41,419 bases of DNA from DATLED01 sp035525495 (GTDB taxonomy: Bacteria > Actinomycetota > Acidimicrobiia > Acidimicrobiales > CADCTF01): NCBI GenBank assembly GCA_035525495.1, contig DATLED010000053.1, forward strand, positions 1-41,419, written 5' to 3'. The position numbers and the translations under genes are program-made. Of the stretch, positions 15,534-25,200 are shown piece after piece. Within the stretch, counting starts at the first letter, position 1. Each line of letters begins with the position of its first letter. The notes below the pieces were generated by a model that made no database searches, was not told the DNA's origin, and was given only the letters and a program-made list of their open reading frames with translations.

Positions 15534-18500
15534 CTACGGCGGCGGTGCCGCCGGTGTTCGCTCATCGCCCAGCAGCGATCGCACCCGCGCCTTGGCCCCG
15601 TCGAGGTCCGGCACCACCCGTTCGATCGCCCCCGCCGCCCGGCAGAAGACCAGCCTCGCCTCGGTGACGGAGAGTCCGGTGCTCACTTCGACGGCCACGG
15701 CGTAGGCCGCCGTCTGCAGCGCGTACCGCTCGACCTTGGCGTCCGCGTCGGCCTCGCTCCTGATGGCGTCGGTCTTGTAGTCGACCAGCACGAGCCCTCC
15801 GTCGGGACGCTCGTACAGCAGGTCGATGTAGCCCTCGACGGCGCGATCACCGATCGGCGCGGCGACGTACAGCTCGCGCCACCGCCGCTCGGCCGCGTGA
15901 GCCGCCCGCACGCTCGGCGCCGCCAGCGCCGCTCGGGCGAGGGAGACGATCGTGTCGACGGCGTCGGGCACGACCTCGACGTGCGCCTGCTGCGTCGCCA
16001 GCTCCCGCACGCTGGCGTCGATGTCGTCAGCGCCGGGGTCGACGAACTGCAACACGGCGTGCACCGCTCGCCCCACCGCCGTCCCCGCCCGACCTCGACG
16101 CCACGGGATCTCCGAGCGCGTCCCGTCGGCCTCACCCGCGTCATCGTCGACCTGGCCGTCGTCTCGTTCGGGTGCGTCGACACCGCCGGCGGCCATCCCG
16201 GCGATGGCTGTGGCCGACAGGAACTGCGGCCGTCGATGTGGCTCGAGGAGCGCCTCCCGATTCGCCACCCATCCCTCGCGGTCGTCGAACGGCAAGGTCA
16301 ACGGCATCGTCGGAACTGCGGGTGCGATCGGCGCAGCCTCGGCCCCGTCGTCGACCGACTCCGCCGACTCGTACACCCGCCGGCACGACGCCAACCCCGC
16401 CGACGTCGTCGCCACCTGTTCCCCGTACGACACGCTCGCCGCCGATCTCGCCGGCTTGTGGAAGGCCGAGATCACGAGGTGGTCCCGCGCCCGGGTGCAG
16501 CCGACGTAGAGCAGCCGCAGCCGCTCGTACACGTCCATCTCCGCCTCGATGTCGGCCAGCCGGTCGAAGTTGTCGGTTGCCGTCGACGCGTTGAACTTCA
16601 CCTCCGGCACGTCGCCATCCCAGATCACGCGCGGTCCCGGTCGAGATCCCCGCGCCGCGGTGGTCATGCCGCTCAGCACGGTGATCGGGAACTCGAGCCC
16701 CTTGGCCCCGTGGATCGTCAGGATCGACACGGCGTCGTCGTCGGTCTCGGCCATCAGGGGTTCGTGGACGCGCGTGCCCTCCGTCCGCTGCAGGTCGGCC
16801 CACGCCAGGAACCCGCGCAGACCACCGCCGCCCGCCGACTCCTCGAACGCCCGGGCCTGGTCGACGATGAACCGCATCCTCCGCCACACCTCCCGTGGCC
16901 GCCGGCTCCCGAACGCCAGCGCGAACGCGTTCCGCTCCCGCAACAACTTGTCGAGCAGCGCACTGGGCTCGAGCCACCATCGGTCGTCCGCGAGCGAACG
17001 CAGGTGGGCCATCCCCGCCACCACGGGATGATCGTCCGCCAACGTCGCCGGCGGCGACCGACGGAGGTCCCATCGACCACCGGCGTCGAAGAACGTGAAC
17101 AGGTCCACGTCCGAACACGCATACAGCGGCGACCGCAGCGCGCTCGCCAACGCCAGCTCGTCACCCGGATCGTCGATGGCCCGCAGCGCGTCGAGCGCCT
17201 CGCGCACCTCCTGGGTGTCGAACACCAACGATCCCGTCGCCACCCGGTAGGGCACGCCCACGAAGTCCAGCGCGTCCTCGAGCTGGCGCAAGGACGTGCG
17301 CGTCGGGATGAGGATCGTCACGTCCCGCCAACGTGGTGTCCGCCACGCGTCGTCGACGCGCACGGGCCACGCCTCCGGCGAGGACTGCACCGTCGCCACG
17401 GTTCGGGCCACCGCCGTCGCCTCCTGTCGCCGCAGCTCCCATGCCTTGGCGTCACGCGCGCCGCCGAGCACCACGACCCGATGGTCGGCACCCGGATCAG
17501 AGCGACGGTCGGCCGTCAACGGCAGGTACGCCGGTTGGCTCCCCGCCACCTCGTCGCGCATGAGGGCGCCGAACATCTCGTTCACCCACTCGAGGACGGC
17601 AGGAACCGTGCGGAAGTTCTGGCCGAGCACGACCGTCCCCCCTCCATCGACGGAGAACCGATCGCGCGCCGCCAGGAAGAGGCCGATGTCCGCCCGCCGG
17701 AACCGGTAGATCGACTGCTTGGGATCGCCGACGAAGAACAATCGCCCCGGCTCCGTCTCGATCTGTTGCCAAGGACGGTCGACCTCACCCGACTCGATGG
17801 CGGCCGCGATCAGCACCGCCACCTCGATCTGGATCGGATCCGTGTCCTGGAACTCGTCGAGCAGCAGCCGGTCGTACTTCGCGTGCAGTGCGCTGCGGGC
17901 CTCGGCGCTCGTCCGCAAGAGCCGTCGGGCCAGCACCAACAGGTCGTGGAACACGAGGTGCCCCACCGCCCGCCGCTGCTCTGCGGCGTCGACGGTGAAA
18001 TGCGCCAGCCGCACGGCGAGCCGCCGCAGCACCTCATCCGAGGCCGTCGCCGCCAACGATGACGACCGCTCTCCCACGAGGTCCAGCGCCGCCCTCGCCG
18101 CCTTCACGTCCGGCCAGTTGGCGGCCCTGCCCCGGTTGCCGGCCCGCCACGACCCCGACCCCTCGCACAACCTGCGGAGCTGCCGCAGTCCGTCGACGTC
18201 GTCGAGGGCCGCCGTTGCTCCTGCCACCGTCGCCACGCACCGTTCGAGGAGCAGGTCGTCCTCCGCCCCGCATCCCCCTGCCATCGCCACCAACGCATCG
18301 ACCGCCTGGCGCACGGGCGCGACGTCGATCGTCGACAGTGGGTCGAGGTCGTTCGACTCCGGGCGCGACAACAGACCGTCGAGCCGGTCCCAGCTGTCCT
18401 CGAACACGGCGGCGACGTCCTTGAACGACGCCTTCATCGGACTGGCGGCGTCGATCTCGATCCCCAGTGCCCACGCCCGCAGCACGAGCTCCTCCGCCGC

Positions 18501-18959
18501 AGGGTCGTCGTAGAGCGCGTCGACAAAGGCGCTCCACCGCTCGTGGAAGGCGAGCTGCGACACCACCTCGTCGAGGATGTCGACCGCCGGCGGCAGGTCG
18601 ACCTCGAGCGGGTGCTCGGCGAGGATGCGGAGGCAGAACCCGTGCAGCGTGCCGATGGCCGCCTGGTCGATGTCGGCCAGCGCCTGGTTGCAGGCGAGCC
18701 GCTGGGCGTCGACGACGGATGCATCGGCGAGCCGCTTCTCGAAGGCCTCCCGCACCCGGTCCCGCAGCTCGGCGGCGGCGGCCTCGGTGAACGTGATGGC
18801 GGCGATCCCCCGCAACCGAATTCCCTTCTCGACGACGAGGTTCACCACCCGGTCGACGAGCGCACGGGTCTTGCCCGTGCCCGCGCCGGCCTCGACGAAC
18901 AAGGTGTCGTCGAGCTCCTCGCGGATCCGGGACCGCTCCTTCGCGTCGACGAGCGTCAC
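15534..18959 (-). CDS. AddA/RecB-like UvrD-family helicase-nuclease
   Basis: 1141 residues from GTG at 18959 (GTGA overlap with the AddB-like gene). SF1 helicase motifs: Walker A AGAGTGKTRALVDRV (about 24-38), AITFTEAAAAELRDRV (motif Ia), DEXX motif LLLDEFQDTDPIQ (about 364-376), FVGDPKQSIYRFRRAD (motif III), VSILTIHGAKGLEF and LLYVGCTRARDHLVIS (motifs V-VI). The C-terminus is a RecB-type nuclease: EGYIDLLYE, VDYKTD (Asp about 1060, Lys about 1062) and YALQTAAYA. With its neighbour it should form an end-processing helicase-nuclease for double-strand-break repair. Architecture fits AddA; assignment to AddAB rather than AdnAB rests on domain order only. Confidence 0.92.
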   Translation of the reverse strand: MTLVDAKERSRIREELDDTLFVEAGAGTGKTRALVDRVVNLVVEKGIRLRGIAAITFTEAAAAELRDRVREAFEKRLADASVVDAQRLACNQALADIDQAAIGTLHGFCLRILAEHPLEVDLPPAVDILDEVVSQLAFHERWSAFVDALYDDPAAEELVLRAWALGIEIDAASPMKASFKDVAAVFEDSWDRLDGLLSRPESNDLDPLSTIDVAPVRQAVDALVAMAGGCGAEDDLLLERCVATVAGATAALDDVDGLRQLRRLCEGSGSWRAGNRGRAANWPDVKAARAALDLVGERSSSLAATASDEVLRRLAVRLAHFTVDAAEQRRAVGHLVFHDLLVLARRLLRTSAEARSALHAKYDRLLLDEFQDTDPIQIEVAVLIAAAIESGEVDRPWQQIETEPGRLFFVGDPKQSIYRFRRADIGLFLAARDRFSVDGGGTVVLGQNFRTVPAVLEWVNEMFGALMRDEVAGSQPAYLPLTADRRSDPGADHRVVVLGGARDAKAWELRRQEATAVARTVATVQSSPEAWPVRVDDAWRTPRWRDVTILIPTRTSLRQLEDALDFVGVPYRVATGSLVFDTQEVREALDALRAIDDPGDELALASALRSPLYACSDVDLFTFFDAGGRWDLRRSPPATLADDHPVVAGMAHLRSLADDRWWLEPSALLDKLLRERNAFALAFGSRRPREVWRRMRFIVDQARAFEESAGGGGLRGFLAWADLQRTEGTRVHEPLMAETDDDAVSILTIHGAKGLEFPITVLSGMTTAARGSRPGPRVIWDGDVPEVKFNASTATDNFDRLADIEAEMDVYERLRLLYVGCTRARDHLVISAFHKPARSAASVSYGEQVATTSAGLASCRRVYESAESVDDGAEAAPIAPAVPTMPLTLPFDDREGWVANREALLEPHRRPQFLSATAIAGMAAGGVDAPERDDGQVDDDAGEADGTRSEIPWRRGRAGTAVGRAVHAVLQFVDPGADDIDASVRELATQQAHVEVVPDAVDTIVSLARAALAAPSVRAAHAAERRWRELYVAAPIGDRAVEGYIDLLYERPDGGLVLVDYKTDAIRSEADADAKVERYALQTAAYAVAVEVSTGLSVTEARLVFCRAAGAIERVVPDLDGAKARVRSLLGDERTPAAPPP

Positions 18960-21900
18960 GACCCGCCCGCGTCTTCCTCGGCGAGCACCTTGAGCCGCCC
19001 GAGCAGCGCCAACTCGGGCGCGCCGGCCGTCGCCCGCTCGTGGTCCTCGCGATCGCGCGGGCAGACGCGGTCGAAGTCGCAGAACCGGCAGTTGTCGTGG
19101 CTCCGCCAGAACGGGTCGTACTCCCCCGGCCTCGCCGGGAACAAGCCCGACTCGATGCCGTCGACGATGGCTGACGTGACGGACAGGAAGCGCTCGCGCC
19201 GCTCGTCGGTCCATGCGTACCCCGGCTTGGCCCACTCCCCCTTCGGCGAGATCATCCAGTACCGCGCCTCCACGTCGTCCGCCCCGAGACGCGCCCTCGC
19301 CGCCTCCGCGTAGATGCCGAGCTGCAGCAGGCGGCCTTCCTTGACCGGGTCGCCGTCCTCGACGCCCTTGTAGGCGGTGCCGCCGCCCGTCTTGTAGTCG
19401 AGGACGACGGGATGTCCCGACCCGTCGACGTCCACGCGATCCACGAGGCCCCGGAACGTCAGCATCCGCCCGTCGGCGAGCGCGAGCCGAAGCGGCTCGG
19501 CCCCCCGCAGCCCGAACGCCATCTCCACGTGGACCGGTCGGTACCCGCCCGCCGCCCGGTGCGCGTCGTCCATCGTGAGGAAGACATCGAGGTCGGCGAG
19601 CACCTCACCCTTCGTCCGGCGCCAGTGCAGTGGCCGACCCGACAGCCCCCTCGCCTCGACCGAGGCGAACTCCTCCTCCGCGATGGCCGCGACCCGGCGC
19701 CGGTCGTCGTCGCTCCATGGCTGTGCCGGCGACGGCACCCGGTCCTCGTCGAGGATCTCGCCCACGAAGCGCTCGAGGACGGCGTGCACCAACGTGCCCC
19801 GATCGGCGGCGCGGATCTCGACGATTCGCTCCGGATCATCGCGCTCGCCGAGGTGGAGGACGCTGCTGAGGAAGTACTCGAACGGGCACCCCGCCCACAT
19901 CTCCAACCGGCTCGCCGACATCGGCGTACCGGTCGCCGGGGAGGGCATGACGTGGCCGGCGAGGTTGCCGTCCCACCTCGTGAACGCCGACCCGGCGCGC
20001 GCGCTTCGCGCCTCGAACCCGCGTCCCAGGTCACGGGTGGCCAACGGATGGCCCAGCGGGTCCGGGCTCGCCAGCAGCATGGCGACGTCGCGATCCTCGA
20101 CCGACCCGTGGGTGGCCGCGGTGGCCACACCGTCGGCGTAGGACGCGACGACGTGGAGCACGTCGTCCGGCAGCGCCGCCACGTCGCTGCTGTAGATCCG
20201 ACGTCCCGCCAACGCCGATGCCGAGTCCAGCAGCCAACGCGACGCCAGCCGCGCCCGGCGGCCGCGCAGGTTGCCCCGCGGCCACAGCAACACCCGCACC
20301 GAACGGCCGGCGGCGAGCGCGGCAAGGTACGCGCGCTGTTGCGTGCGCAGCTGGTCGTCGCTCGTCTCGAGCTCGCCCAGCTCGGCGAGCACGCGGTCGC
20401 CGTCGGGGAGCATCGCCCGCTCCCGCCGCGCCGCCGGGCACGTCCCCTCGGCCATGCCGAGCACGAAGACCGCGTCGAGGTCGTACCCGGGCGACGTCGT
20501 CAGCGGCGCCACCAGCACACCATGACCGAACCGCCCGACGCGCCCGACCGGGGCGTCGAGCTCGGCCGCCACCGCCAGCTCGAACGTCGTCCGGCTCGGG
20601 TTCCCTTCGAGGTCGTCGAGGGACCCGAGGCGCACGAGGGCCTCGTCGACCCTCGCCGCCGCCGTCGCCTCGTCGTCGGGCCACTGCACCCGGCGCTGCT
20701 CGGAACCCAACAGGTCGACGAGCATCGAGCGGGCGACCTGCGACCGCGCCGTCCACGTCGATGCAGCGTCGAGCGATGCCAACGACGTCGCCACGGCCTC
20801 GACGAACGTCGCCATCCGCGCCGTCGTCGCCAGCTCCCGCTCCGCCGCGATCCGCCGGGGCACGGCGCCCGCCGACGCGTCGTCGTCCGCGACCGCACGC
20901 AACGTCGCCTCGAGCACCGCGGCGTGGGCCGCGAGCTTCGACCGCCAGCCGTCGAGCCCTCCGACGACGCCCGCCTTGCGCGAGATCGCGTCCCACTGCC
21001 GCGGTGATGCCAACTCGCCCGCTGCCCGCACCGGCGCCTCGGCGACGAGATCGATGAGCGCGCCGCGGCCCCAGTGCTCCCGGGGCAACGCGAGCGCCCG
21101 CAGCAGCGTCCGCCCGGCGACGGTGTCGGCCAACCGCTTCGCGCCCGGTCCGTTGTGGGGGATCCCCGCGCCGTCGAGGTGCTCGATCACGGTACGGGCG
21201 TAGGAGTTGGGCGTCGGGCGGAAGACGGCGATGCGGTGCAACGGCGTGCCGTCGTGGACGAGCTGCACGATCTCCCGGACGACCTGGCGAACCTCCTCGT
21301 CGGCGTCGGACACGCTCACGATCCGCGTTGCCGTCGGCGCCACCACGTCGGCGCCGGCACCGCCGACGGACACCCCGCAGCGCCGCGCGGTCTCCAACAC
21401 GACGTCGTCGGCCTCCGGTGACCCCGTCAGCCCCACCACGACGGCACTCCACGCGGCCCCCTCCAGCGCCAGCTCCATCAGCCACGCCATCGCCGGCGTC
21501 AATCGATCCGGCAGGTGCCAGATGAGCGCGCCGACGTCCCCGACGCGAGCGGCCGCCGCGCGCGCCAGATCGTCCTCGTCGTAGAACCCCGTCAGTCGCG
21601 CCCGCACCGCCTCGACCACCCGCACGACCTCCGACCCCCGCGGGCTCGCCCCGGCGATCGCCGCTCGAGTCGCCACCGTGGCCCGGCTCAGCTCGGCGTA
21701 CACCGCGACGACGGCGGCGGCCGTCGCCTGGTGGTCGGCGACGCCCGCGAACAGCCCCGGCGCCGTCGCCAACACCGACCGCACCGCCGCCGACAGCACC
21801 GGGTTCGTCAGCGGACGGCGGTCGCCCATCGCTCCCGCGCCGTGCAGCTCCGCCAGCCGGAACGGCGTCACGAACGCGACGTTCGAGAGGTTCACCGGGG

Positions 21901-22096
21901 CCAACCCGTCGGCGGCGTCGCCCGTCGCCAGCAGCCGCCGGGCCGACAGACCAGCGGTGTTCGACGGGACCACCACCGTCACCGGATCGAGCGGATGCCC
22001 TCCGGCCCTGGCCTCACCGATCCGCCGCGCCAGCGCCTCGGTCGCCGGACGGCCGTAGCCCACCAGATCCACGACGAGGTCCGTTCCCCTGCCCAC
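18956..22096 (-). CDS. AddB-like nuclease with Fe-S cluster motif
   Basis: 1046 residues from GTG at 22096; the extension upstream is antisense to the Lhr gene. The N-terminal and central parts resemble an inactivated helicase. The C-terminal PD-(D/E)XK nuclease has VDRVDVDGSGHPVVLDYKTG and LLQLGIYAEA. Four cysteines, Cys737 (AGCPFEYF) and Cys1003, Cys1006 and Cys1012 (C-x2-C-x5-C), match the 4Fe-4S arrangement of AddB-type nucleases. Partner of the overlapping AddA-like gene. Its start region is divergent from lhr, so the LexA-like box there could also touch this operon. Confidence 0.9.
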   Translation of the reverse strand: MGRGTDLVVDLVGYGRPATEALARRIGEARAGGHPLDPVTVVVPSNTAGLSARRLLATGDAADGLAPVNLSNVAFVTPFRLAELHGAGAMGDRRPLTNPVLSAAVRSVLATAPGLFAGVADHQATAAAVVAVYAELSRATVATRAAIAGASPRGSEVVRVVEAVRARLTGFYDEDDLARAAAARVGDVGALIWHLPDRLTPAMAWLMELALEGAAWSAVVVGLTGSPEADDVVLETARRCGVSVGGAGADVVAPTATRIVSVSDADEEVRQVVREIVQLVHDGTPLHRIAVFRPTPNSYARTVIEHLDGAGIPHNGPGAKRLADTVAGRTLLRALALPREHWGRGALIDLVAEAPVRAAGELASPRQWDAISRKAGVVGGLDGWRSKLAAHAAVLEATLRAVADDDASAGAVPRRIAAERELATTARMATFVEAVATSLASLDAASTWTARSQVARSMLVDLLGSEQRRVQWPDDEATAAARVDEALVRLGSLDDLEGNPSRTTFELAVAAELDAPVGRVGRFGHGVLVAPLTTSPGYDLDAVFVLGMAEGTCPAARRERAMLPDGDRVLAELGELETSDDQLRTQQRAYLAALAAGRSVRVLLWPRGNLRGRRARLASRWLLDSASALAGRRIYSSDVAALPDDVLHVVASYADGVATAATHGSVEDRDVAMLLASPDPLGHPLATRDLGRGFEARSARAGSAFTRWDGNLAGHVMPSPATGTPMSASRLEMWAGCPFEYFLSSVLHLGERDDPERIVEIRAADRGTLVHAVLERFVGEILDEDRVPSPAQPWSDDDRRRVAAIAEEEFASVEARGLSGRPLHWRRTKGEVLADLDVFLTMDDAHRAAGGYRPVHVEMAFGLRGAEPLRLALADGRMLTFRGLVDRVDVDGSGHPVVLDYKTGGGTAYKGVEDGDPVKEGRLLQLGIYAEAARARLGADDVEARYWMISPKGEWAKPGYAWTDERRERFLSVTSAIVDGIESGLFPARPGEYDPFWRSHDNCRFCDFDRVCPRDREDHERATAGAPELALLGRLKVLAEEDAGGS

Positions 22097-22164
22097 GAAG
22101 GGACCATACGACGCCCCTGCGACAGCATTGACGGCGCGTCGGGCGACGCCGTCGGGTTGTCGGC

Positions 22165-22189
22165 TACCCTGCAACGAACACCCGTTCGT
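22165..22189 (+). promoter_or_regulatory. -10 box with LexA/SOS-like operator upstream of lhr
   Basis: ACGAAC-ACCC-GTTCGT (22174-22189) is a perfect 6-bp-arm palindrome matching the actinobacterial/Bacillus LexA core CGAAC-N4-GTTCG. A -10-like TACCCT (22165-22170) ends four bases upstream, so a bound repressor would cover the transcription start. No convincing -35 was seen. The rest of the 111-bp gap (22097-22164, 22190-22207) holds only a GC-rich stretch and the GGGGGGAGG ribosome-binding site. Confidence 0.7.
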
Positions 22190-22207
22190 CATGGCCTTGG
22201 GGGGAGG

Positions 22208-25200
22208 ATGCCCGTGCTCGATGAGTTCCACCCCGCGGTCCGCACGTGGTTCGAGCGCCGCTTCCCCGACGGACCGACGGCCCCACAGCTCGGCGCGTGG
22301 CCGGCCATCGCCGCCGGACAGGACACCCTGGTCGCCGCACCGACCGGCTCCGGCAAGACCCTCAGCGGCTTCCTCGTCGGCATCGACCAGCTCTACAAGG
22401 CGCACCAGAGAGGCGAGGACCTCGCCGAGCGCACCCAGGTCGTCTACGTCTCTCCGCTCAAGGCCCTCGGCGTCGACATCCAACAGAACCTCGAGCAGCC
22501 CCTGCGGGAGATCGCCGCCATCGCCCGACACGAGCTCGGTCTCGAACCTCCGAGCATCACCGTCGGCGTCCGCAACGGCGACACGCCGGCCTCGCAACGA
22601 CAGGCGATGCTGCGGAAGCCGCCGAACTTCCTCGTCACCACCCCCGAGTCGCTCTACCTCCTCGTGACGAGCGAGCGCGGGCGCAAGGTCCTCGCGAGCA
22701 CCCGCACGCTGATCGTCGACGAGATCCACGCCGTCACGCGGGACAAGCGGGGCAGCCACCTCGCCCTCACCATCGAGCGCCTCGAGCGCCTGTGCGAGCA
22801 GCGCCCGGTTCGCATCGGCCTCAGCGCGACGCAGCGACCGATCGAAACCGTCGCCCGCTTCCTGGTCGGCTCCGAACCGACGCCGCTCCCGACGATCGTC
22901 GATGCCGGCCACCAGCGCGACCTCGACCTCGCCATCGAGCTGCCCGACGGTGAGCTCGAGGCCGTCGCGTCCAACGAGCAGTTCGGCGAGGTCCTCGACC
23001 GCATCGCCGAGCACGTCACCGGTCACCGCACGACGATCGTCTTCGTCAACACCCGCCGGCTCGCTGAGCGGGTCGCCCACCTCCTCGGCGAGAAGCTGGG
23101 CGAGGACCTCGTCGCCAGCCACCACGGCAGCCTCTCCAAGGAACGACGCCTCAAGGTCGAGACCCGCCTCCGCGCGGGCGACCTCCGCGCCCTCGTGGCC
23201 ACCGCGTCGCTCGAGCTCGGCATCGACATCGGACCGGTGGAGCTCGTCTGCCAGATCGGCTCGCCGCGCAGCCTCGCCACGTTCCTCCAACGCGTCGGGC
23301 GCAGTGGCCACTCGAGAGCAGGCACGCCGAAGGGACGCCTCTATCCCCTCACCCGCGACGAGCTCGTCGAGTGCCTCGGGCTGCTCGCCGGGGTGCGGGC
23401 GGGTCGCCTCGACGCGCTGCACCCGCCCGTGTCGCCGCTCGACATCCTGGCCCAGCAGGTCATCGCCGAGTGCGCCGCCGAGTCGTGGAAGGAGGACGAC
23501 CTCTTCGACTTCGTCCGCCGCGCATCCCCCTTCGCCACCCTCACGAGGGAGGCATTCGACGAGGTCATCGACCTCGCCGCCGAGGGCATCACGACGGGCC
23601 GAGGTCCGCGAGGCTCCTACCTCCACCGCGACACCGTGAACCACGAGGTGCGGGGCAAACGGGGCGCCCGCCTCGCTTCACTCACGAGCGGCGGCGCCAT
23701 CCCCGAGACCGCCGACTACCGCGTGATCGCCGACCCCGACGACACGTTCGTCGGCACCGTCAACGAGGACTGGGCGATCGAGTCGACGGCGGGGGACGTC
23801 TTCCTCCTCGGCTCGACGTCGTGGCGCATCCGCCGCGTCGAGCCCGGCACCGTGCGCGTCGTGGACGCGCACGGCGCACCGCCCTCGGTCCCCTTCTGGC
23901 TCGGCGAGGCGCCGGCCCGCACCGACGAGCTGAGCGCCGAGGTCTCCCAGATCCGCGAATGCCTCGATGGGCTCCTCGGCGCGGGTGAAGCCGACCGGGG
24001 CATCGAGTGGCTCATGCAACATGCGGGCGTCGACTTCGACGTGGCATCGATGGCCGTCCGCTACCTCGCCGCAGCACGGGCCGCCCTCGGCCGCCTCCCG
24101 ACCACCGAGCACCTCGTGTTCGAACGCTTCTTCGACGAGACGGGTGGCATGCAGCTCGTCGTCCACGCGCCGTTCGGAGGACGCATCAACCGCGGCTTCG
24201 GCCTCGCGCTCCGCAAGCGCTTCTGCGTGTCGTTCGACTTCGAGCTGCAGGCCGCCGCATCGGACGACGCGGTCGTCCTCAGCCTCGGACCGCAACACTC
24301 GTTCCCCCTCGACAGCGTCAGTCGCTTCCTCGCGTCGAAGACGGTCGAGGGTGTGCTCCGACAGGCGACGATCCTCTCGCCGATGTTCACGGCGCGGTGG
24401 CGTTGGAACCTCAACCGTTCCCTCGTCGTCCTGCGCTTCCGAGGTGGGCGGCGCAACCCGCCGCCCATCCAGCGCATGGAGTCCGACGACCTCATGGCGG
24501 CCGTGTTCCCGAAGCTCGTCGGTTGCCAGGAGAACACCACGGGACCGATCGAGATCCCCGACCACCCCCTCGTCCGCCAGACGATGTACGACTGCCTCCA
24601 CGAGGCCATGGACATCGAAGGGCTCGAACGCGTCGTCGCCGGCCTCGAGACCGGACGCATCCAGGTCACGTGCATCGACACCACCGAGCCGTCACCGCTC
24701 TCCCACGAGATCCTGTCGGCCCGCCCCTACACGTTCCTCGACGACGCGCCGCTCGAGGAGCGCCGCACCCGCGCCGTGCAGCTCCGCCGCGGCCTGCCCG
24801 TCGACCAGCGCAACCTCGGCTCCCTCGACCCCGACGCCATCGCCCGGGTGCGCGACGAGGCCGCCGTCGAGGTCCGCACCGCCGACGAGCTGTGCGAGTT
24901 GTTGGCCTCGATGGTCGTGTGCCGTCCCCGTCCCGACGACGCCGCGTTCTTCGCCGAGCTCGTCGCCACCGGACGGGCTGCGGAGTCCGACGACGACTTC
25001 TGGATCGCGACGGAGTCCCAGGCCCTCGCTGCGGGGCTCCGACAGGACGAGCCCGATCCCACCGCCGCCGCGACCTGCCTACGGGGACACCTCGAGGTCC
25101 TCGGGCCGGTCACGGCGGCCGAGCTCGAGACCCGCACGGGGCTGCGCCGATCGACGGTCCAGATCGCGCTGGCGGAGCTGGAGAACGACGGCTTCATGCT

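Noticed and set aside
15093..18062. Long plus-strand open frame (989 codons) opposite the AddA-like gene
   Set aside because: Arg/His/Pro-rich with no motifs, while the minus frame carries all helicase and nuclease motifs.
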